DNA of 64,000 bases from Periplaneta americana (Eukaryota > Arthropoda > Insecta > Blattodea > Blattidae): positions 144,176,204 to 144,240,203 of the forward strand of contig NC_091126.1 in NCBI RefSeq assembly GCF_040183065.1, given 5' to 3'. The translations under genes and the position numbers were made by a program. Numbering within the stretch: the stretch's first letter is position 1; each line of letters starts with the position of its first letter. Positions 49,201 to 58,200 of the stretch are shown one piece after another. The notes beneath the pieces were generated by a model. The model worked only from the letters and a program-made list of their open reading frames with translations. It did no database searches and was not told the origin of the DNA.

Positions 49201-52200
49201 GCAATTAGTAAATCGAGACAAGATGATTGGAGATTCACGTTTGTGCAACGCAATGAACAATCAAATAAATCAGACATCAACTGATTGGCGATCAGGGATT
49301 GATTTGACTTGCGGTTCTGCAACCGGGCCTTAAATGTAGTAAATACAACTACCGAGCTGCTGACTGCAAGGGGACCAAACATTTCATACTGCACTGAAAA
49401 CCACACCCTGCGAGAGAGTAAAGCAGAACAACCTAAATGTATCAACTGCATAAACTACAAAAGATACAATCCAGGAGCACAGATGAACGAGAACTATTCT
49501 TCCCTGGATGAAAAATGAAGTTGCTACCAATATATGCTAAAGAAGCAAATATAAATCACAGACTACTAGTTATGGGTAGTCAGAACAACACATATGATTT
49601 GATACAATGCCTACAATTCGACTTACGGCATGCAAGGTCTGCAACCTATAACCTAACTGAAATAATGCTCGAAAACAACAGACTTTGCTTTTATACAAGA
49701 ACCTTATACCATTAACAAGATTGCAGCCATTCCCAAAGCTTTTAAAATATACTACACATCTGGTGAAGGGAGAAAAGGATCAAGAATAGTTGCTAATACT
49801 AAAAGGGCAAACGTTTTCATGCTATATCAATTGTCAGACGAAGACAGTTTTGTATTAGAAATGAAAAACCATTTTCACAAAGTCTATGTTGTTTCAGCAT
49901 ATTTTGACATTGATAGAGATACAATTGGAATGGATATAAGGAAACTGGAAAACATTATACATTTTACTAGAAGAAACAAACTAATAACAGCTGTTGACAG
50001 TTATCTATGACAAGGATCTAATCAATGACGAAAACATCTTGAAGATTTCATAATTACTAATAGCCTTTATATAATTAATGAAGAGACAGGGACTGCACGA
50101 GATAATAGTTGTATTGGCCTCACCATCTCTAACCAAGCCACCGGCATAGCTCGGTCAGTTAAGACGCTTGTCTGCCAATCCGAAGTTGCGCTTGGGCGTG
50201 GGTTCGATTCCCGCTTGGGCTGACTACCTGACTGGGTTTTTTCCGAGGTGCCAACCCGTAAGGCAAATGTCAGGTAATCTATGGCAAATTCTCGGCCTCA
50301 TCTCGTCAAATATCATCTCGCTATCACCAATTCCATTGACGCTAAATAATCTCGTAGTTGATACAGCGTCGTTAAATAACCAAGTTAAAAAAATTTCTAA
50401 CCATCAACTTGTGTGCTTCATTACTGACTGGAAGTGCCATGGAGTTGAAAGCTGTTCAGATTACACACTAATTTCTTTCAAGATTGGAACGGCACACCAC
50501 AAAGTAAAGGAAAACTTCACTGGAACAAGATACACAGCAAAGCGGGAATGATACGGAATATTCCACAGTACCCTACTTCCCAATCTGATTAAAGAATTTA
50601 ATATATAGTGGACTGGACCTGAATGAGATAGATAACGAAATCAGCATGAAGGTTAGTTGCTTTTCTGATCATGAAGAAGTTATACAACTATTTCAATCGA
50701 GCATAAAAACAGCATGTAATAAGGCATTTCACCTATCTTCAAAAAGGAAATTTCCAGATAAAGGCAAAACAGTACCATGGTGGACGTTTTTTATTTAACA
50801 AGTCTGTATCTATAAGTATGAACACAATAAAATTTCCTAATCCAATAGCCAAATTTTAATCTTGAACTATATATTAAAATATAACATTTTGACTTTTTAA
50901 CCTCCATAATAAACTACACTCACCTTGTGTCTTATTCTGTCTCTTGACGCTCCAAGTGCCCTTGGCACCAATGTTTCCTGCCAAGATTGCCGAGTGTGAA
51001 ACAGTTCTGGATGTTTGTGAAGATGTACCTGGCAGGGAAGCCACACGTGCTATCACAATAAACACAAACATCAAATTATGTATTTATCACGCAATCACAG
51101 TATAATATAATCAACATGTAATTGACATAAAATATTATATCTGCCTATTAGTAAGAATTCTTTATTTCTCCTGTGACACACATATGCAAAGTTCACAAGG
51201 AACATTAAAATAGTGTCTTAACAATTCAGTGCATCCGATTTATGAACTTTTATTAACTGAAATAATGAAACAGTAGGAAAAAACACTATTAGTATTCGGT
51301 TTGAATGTAGAAGATTAAATTTAAAAATGAATACTACATTGAATTTTCTATCTATATCTGCATTTAATTGTCTTGTGCTAGACTTCAAGTTATAAATAAC
51401 ATTGGCTTTCGACCGGGAATACTCCTGGGGGTACATAAAGACAATTTAGGGGGGTATGTATAGTTTTAAAAAGCATATACTGTACATATTACTTCATGAT
51501 AAATAGTGAATGACCAGGGACAAATTCAGGATGAATCACAAGAGCTCTGGATGTAAGGTCATGCAAATTAAGAATGTCATTCTCTCTCTTTTTCCTTTAT
51601 GATACAATGGAACTTTGCTGCATTGTTCCCACTGCCATCATTTTCCCATCTTCTTTATTTGCTTTTTTCTTTTTTTGGTCCTGGAAATAGTCACACATAA
51701 ATAACGTTATTTTTTCCCAGTCCATCATTCCTGGAACTATCATTTTATCACATCGATCACTGAGAAATTCAAGTCCTCATTCATGTTTTTTCCTGCATGA
51801 ATAGTTTTCTTTTATGACTTGAGGCTTTCCCGGCATTTGATGTAGAAAAACTCTTCTCGGGTTCTCAGCCAGGTGAGTTGGAGATTAGCTTCCAAGCTTT
51901 CGATGGCTAGCTCTGCCATCTTCTTCAGGGACGAAGTGATGTGGGACCACGTCTAGCCAGTATATATGCAAAAGTAGGGCTTCCCGCTGCGGGCCAATCA
52001 GGAGACCACCTAGACTCTACGGGTTGCCGAAAATTCACAAGAAGGAGGTTCCCCTGAGACCTATTGTCAGCGCCATAGGTTCTCCCACCTACCGGCTGGC
52101 CAAATACCTCACCAGTCTTCTGAATCCTCTTGTGGGAAAATGCAGCCACCATGTGAAGAATTCAGCAGAATTCATCAAGACTCTACAGAGCATCAGAACA

Positions 52201-55200
52201 AATCCATCTGATATTCTGGTGAGTTTTGATGTTGTATCCCTCTTCACTAGAGTCCCACTCAAGGAAACGTTGGAGTTATTGAGACCTCACTTCCCGCCCG
52301 AGGTAATTGGACTCTTTAACCATACGCTCAGCTCCACCTACTTCATGTACAAAGGGCAGTACTATGAGCAATCCGACGGTGTAGCCATGGGCTCACCTCT
52401 GTCACCTGCCATAGCCAATTTGTACATGGAAGACTTCGAGCACAGAGCCCTGGAGAACGCGCCCCTGAAACCAGCTCACTTCTACCGCTATGTAGATGAC
52501 ACTTTGGTCGTCTGGCCTCATGGAGAAGAAAAACTTCAGAAGTTCCAAGAATACCTGAACAATATCCACCGGAACATCCAGTTCACGAAAGAGGTGAAAA
52601 AAGACGGATGTCTCCCCTTCTTAGACATTCTCATCTCCAGGAAGTCAGATGGTACACTGGGTCACAGAGTATACAGGAAACCGAGTCATACCGATCTATA
52701 TCTGAATGGACACAGCCACCACCATCCGGCACAGAAACGAACGGTCCTGTCGACTCTTCTACACAGGGCGAGAGGGATTTCGGGCAAAGAGAGTCTCCCT
52801 TCTGAGATCTGTCACCTACGTAAGACGTTCCTACAGAACAACTTCGGCAACAGGGAAATCGGCTTAGCCCTCAGAAGGGCCTTTTCGGACAAACCACCTG
52901 CCAAGGAACAAGAGGAGACAAAGGGCATGGCATACATCCCGTTCTACGGCCCCATCTCGGGCAAAATTAGCAGAATGCTAAGAAAACACGGGATTAAAAC
53001 CATCCATAAGCCGCCCACAAAGATCCAGAACTTGCTGAGACCAGTTAAGGACGACCTTGGTCTCAGGATACCTGGTGTCTACAGAATACCTTGTGAGTGT
53101 GGGAAATGCTACATCGGGCAGACGGGATGAACTATTATGGAACGCTGCAAGGAACATCAATGCAGCATAAGACTATATTATCCTGATAAGTCTGCAGTAG
53201 CCCAACACAGCCTAGAAACTGGTCACAAGATAGATTTCAGCGCCACCACCATCTTGGACAAGACATCAGGTTACTGGGACTTAGTTATCAAGGAAGCCAT
53301 CGAAATCCAGCTAGATGGCAATAATTTCAACAGAGACGGGGGTCTACAGCTGAGTACAGCATGGAAACCTGCCATCAATACACTTAGACCACCAGCACAC
53401 GGCAGACAGTCGGGACCAGCAAGTAGCTCCTGATTGGCTGCCGTGTCCACCAACCAGAATGCGCCTGCGGTCGGGACTAGGAACTAGCTCCTGATTGGCC
53501 CGCAGGGGGAAGCCCTACTTTTGCATATATACCGGCTAGACGTGGTCCCACATCACTTCGTCCCTGAAGAAGATGGCAGAGCTAGCCATCGAAAGCTGGG
53601 AAGCTAATCTCCAACTCACCTGGCTGAGAACCCGAGAAGAGTTATTCTAGTTTTCTTTTACTTTGAAATAATAAATTATTTGCTTTCCATTATTATATTT
53701 GGACTAAGATGATGTAGAAGAAGACTGCAAACCTGAACCTGTGCCAAACTTCGAAAAGTGGCTAAATGAAGGAATATATTTCATAACATATGTATGCACG
53801 TGAGTTATTGCAGTTGTCCTTCAAATGGCAGGTCATAAGCGCGAAATTCGGAATCCACCCCGTATCTTGCAGGAAATAATCTTTTCACATACAATGCCAA
53901 TATCCTGAAGACAAGTTACAAGTACAAGCATGAATGTGGAAATCACAGGTAAATTCGATAGTGTTCAGGTAAAGGGGGTTAAGTCATTTTTTGTGCAAAT
54001 GAATTTTTGTTCTCCAGGCGTTTCCCAGTGGGTGTGCAAAAAAAAAAAAAAAATTAATGCCAGAATTTGATGTGTTTTACTTGTGTAGAAAAAATTTCTG
54101 CATTAATGGTCCTAAGTTTAGTTTTCATTTATCTCAAAACTCATTTTTATGACATCTTCCTTTATCCAAACACCAATGAATTCATCGCAAAATTCCAGTG
54201 ATTTTTAAATTGGATGTGCTGTTTTCATTGTGTAATGAAGTTTTACTGAAAACGACATATGTATATTTGTGACCTGGCAGAGTGTAAGAGAAGGCTTTAC
54301 GGCCTTAACTCTGCTAGAATGAATGAATGAATGAATGAATAAATAAATAAATAAGTAAAAAAGTAAATAAACAAATAAAAATATAAATAAGTAAATAAAT
54401 AAATAAATAAATAATTTTAAGATTTACAGGATACTTGACACTGTACAGGACAAAATTAATACTAGCTAGAGGAAAGTAAATCTTGTAAGGAGGGAAGATA
54501 TCAATACAGTGGAACTCCACAAATAGACGCTCACTCTCGTATACTTCACGATACAAGGTAAGTCAACGCATCCTGTCCCGTGCTGCACAGGGCTAACCAG
54601 TTGAACCAGTGCAGTAGTGTGCAGATACTCGTACACGTTGGCAGCAAGGCAGGGAACAAAAAATGTGTACTTATGTTGAAGCAGAAGTTACAACTATTGG
54701 AACGGTTTAAAGAAAAGGTGAATCAATCAGAACCATCCCTCAAGAATTTGACATTTCGATCAGAACAGTGCATAGGATAAAACAAAATTAATCTAATTAC
54801 GAGGCATTCTGTAGTGATTATAAGAAGTTTGTTATTATCCGTTGATTGTAGGATGAAAACACAGCTTATTTTGTGTATTTCCTAAATTTAATCAATAGGG
54901 ATGATTTATGTTCTCTCTTGAAGGGTATACACCATTTTAAAATAATTTAATACACAAACACAACTATTACAATAAATGCTCAATAAGTTTTTATAGCTTT
55001 ATTCTCTTTGGCTCTAATCAACAATAACAAAAATGTAGGTTACCAGGCGACGATAGAAAAGAAAAGATGCGAAAACAAATTAATGTGGTGTATAAACAAT
55101 TGAATACTCTTTCATATTCAAGTATAAAAATATAGGGGTGCCATTTGAAATTTCAAAGTGGGAGTGGCTGGGGTGGGAGGTGAAATCTAAAATGCAATTA

Positions 55201-58200
55201 AGCCTTGTTTAAGACTTCCCCCTTGATATCTAAATTTACGTGTTTTTTTTTTTGGTTTCAATTGAATTCAATTTAATTAACTAGTTATTTAGAGTGAGAA
55301 GTTTTGAAATGAAGATATATTTAGAGAGTTTTTCCTCTAGAAGTTTGTTTTATGTTTCAGATGTATCACGTATATATTATACTTAATCACGGATTTGTTT
55401 TGTTACATATTCTGCATATACTACAATATATTATTTAAAATTATATACGTTAATTATTTATGTTTCGGTCCGCACACCATAAAAAACATTGTACAGCCCT
55501 TATGTTTACCAATGTCCGCAGTACTCCGTAGAAAGACAGCGTTCGTACCTCATCTCGCACACAGACCATTGCTGTGTCTATTTGTGGAATTCCACTGTAA
55601 TACACAACACTCTTTGAATACTGACATTAAAGATGGTTGTTAATGTCATAATGATGGGACAACTGTTAAACTTTGGGTAAATGAGTGTGTGGAGAATGAC
55701 AAAAATACAGTGTTATTTCATAAAAGACAATGTGCAGACATGGATGGAATTGGTCTAAAGCAGGCAAGCCAGAAATCAGACACTAAATGTGCAGTTATGT
55801 GTGTGGATTGCCGGTCTGTGCAGACTGCATCATTCAAGCGTTGCTCTTTCCAGTTCTCAGCTGGAGGAGTGTACAATAATCTATTCTGCGCTTCTAGAGT
55901 TGGATTAAACAGGCATTTGGACATTATACACACTTAGCAGAAGGAAAAAAAAAAACAGTTATCAGTGTCTGTATTTTATAATTGTAATATAAGAAACATT
56001 AGACTTACTCATTTATACTTCATAAAATAGTGGTTTGTAAGGCATAATTTATTAATATGACTTGTATATAGTACTTGAAGAAAAAAATATTGCAGTAATT
56101 TCGAAACAACAAAAAACTAACAAGTATTTCATTTCGCGTAGTGGGTACTAATTATTTTAAAATAATAAACCCTACTCTTTCATTGTTCGCCACGCATTAT
56201 TATTTATTGGGACCAATGGTACACAAATGTTGAAGAAAATATTATACTCCCAATTAATTACATGCAGTACGACATTGTGAAGTTTTTACACTGAAATCAT
56301 TTCCTTGCTATATGTCAATATAAGGTAAAAAAGGTAAAGGTATCCCCGTAACATGCCATGAAGGCATTTAGGGGGCAGTAATGCGAAGTGCTACGTAATT
56401 TATTCCAGTTTTAAGGAAAATCCACTTTTAAGATGGCAGAGTCCGTATAGGCCAGTTTATATCTGAAGCTTTTCCAATTCACTGTGGTCTAAAGCAAGGA
56501 GATGCACTATCACCTTTACTTTTTAACTTTGCTCTAGAATATACCATTAGGAAAGTTCAGGATAACAGACAGGGTTTGGAACTGAACGGGTTACATCAGC
56601 TTCTTGTCTATGCAGATGACGTGAATATGTTAGGAGAAAATCCAAAAACGATTGGGGAAATCACGGAAATTTTGCTTGAAGCAAGTAAAGCAATAGGTTT
56701 GGAAGTAAATCCCGAAAAGACAAAGTATATGATTATGTCTCGTGACCAGAACATTGTACGAAATGGAAATATAAAAATTGGAGATTTATCCTTCGAAGAG
56801 GAGAAAAAATTCAAATATCTTGGAGCAACAGTAACAAATATAAATGACACTCAAGAGAAAATTAAACACAGAATAAATATGGGAAATGCCTGTTATTATT
56901 CGGTTGAGAAGCTTTTGTCATCTAGTCTGCTGTCAAAAAATCTGAAAGTTAGAATTTATAAAACAGTTATATTACCGGTTGTTCTGTACGGTTGTGAAAC
57001 TTGGACTCTCACTTTGAGAGAGGAACAGATATTAAGGGTGTTTGAGAATAAAGTTCTTAGGAAAATATTTGGGGCTAAGAGGGATGAAGTTACAGGCGAA
57101 TGGAGAAAGTTACACAACGCAGAACTGCACGCATTGTATTCTTCACCTGACTTAATTAGGAACATTAAATCCAGACGTTTGAGATGGGCAAGGCATATAG
57201 CACGTATGGGCAAATCCAAAAATGCATATATGTGTTAGTTGGGAGACCGGAGGGAAATAGACCTTTGGGGAGGCCGAGACGTAGATGGGAGAATAATATT
57301 AAAATGGATTCGAGGGAGGTGGGATATGATGATAGAGAGTGGATTAATCTTGCACAGGATAGGAACCGATGGCAGGCTTATGTGAGGGCGGCAATGAACC
57401 TTCAGGTTCCTTAAAAGCCATTTGCAAGTAAGTAAGTATTCGAATGAATGGTTTTGTGAATACACAGTCCGTTTCAGCGAAATATTTCACCTAATATATT
57501 TTAAATCTTTGTGATTGATTTCTGTACAAGGTACAGTCATACCAGTGTGGAACTAGTGGTAGTACATTGTGATTGACAGTGCTCATCTATATCTCGATTG
57601 AAAGTAATCTTGCAGAAATAATACTGTATATTTTCAAGTGGAAACTGTAAATTTAATTACAATATTTAGGGGAGAGTCGGGTAGTATCGGACATCGGGTA
57701 ATATCGGACAGTGAGTTTCTTTCATCTACCACACGATGATAGTACCTGATTGACAATGTTACGTTTCTCTGATGTCGCATAGAGAAAAGTAACCATGTCA
57801 TTCAGGCACTACCATATGGTGGTAGATGAAAGAAACGCACTGTCCGATACTACCCGATGTCCGATACTACCCGACTCTCCCCTATTAATAAATTATTGTG
57901 ATTTTGTGTTTGCGAAAGTTTACTATTAATGTGTTCGCTAATACTGTGGTAAATTTATGATCATTAAGAATGTAAATATAATGTATTTAAATTCTCTAAG
58001 GATGTTTTCACTTTTAACACTCACTCCTTCCTTTCTTTCAAGGTAAAACCGCAATTACAAAACGAGTCCTCTAGATATTCGTTAAAAAGTTGTTTTACTC
58101 CATATTGAACATGAATAAATAAGGGTTAAATAATTACAAGGGAAAAATTGTTCCGAGATCAATACCTGTCCTTGGAACAATTTTTCCCTTGAAATTATTC

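Larger units (their letters stand above)
47695..50790 (+). pseudogene. R1/Jockey-type LINE remnant with nested Harbinger and SINE
   Basis: ORF1 end: [40 protein letters not shown] and [10 protein letters not shown] up to 48006. After the Harbinger it continues [14 protein letters not shown], a damaged zinc knuckle in which Tyr replaces the His. ORF2 endonuclease pieces follow: [63 protein letters not shown], then a SINE, then the rest to TVPWWT near 50785. Both insertions resume in register. The RT part is absent. Confidence 0.82.

Noticed and set aside
53551..53620. Full hammerhead ribozyme in the Penelope terminal copies
   Set aside because: CTGAAGA, a 6-bp stem and GAAA are present, but no complementary helix I around a UH cleavage site could be drawn for either copy, so only the partial resemblance is reported.
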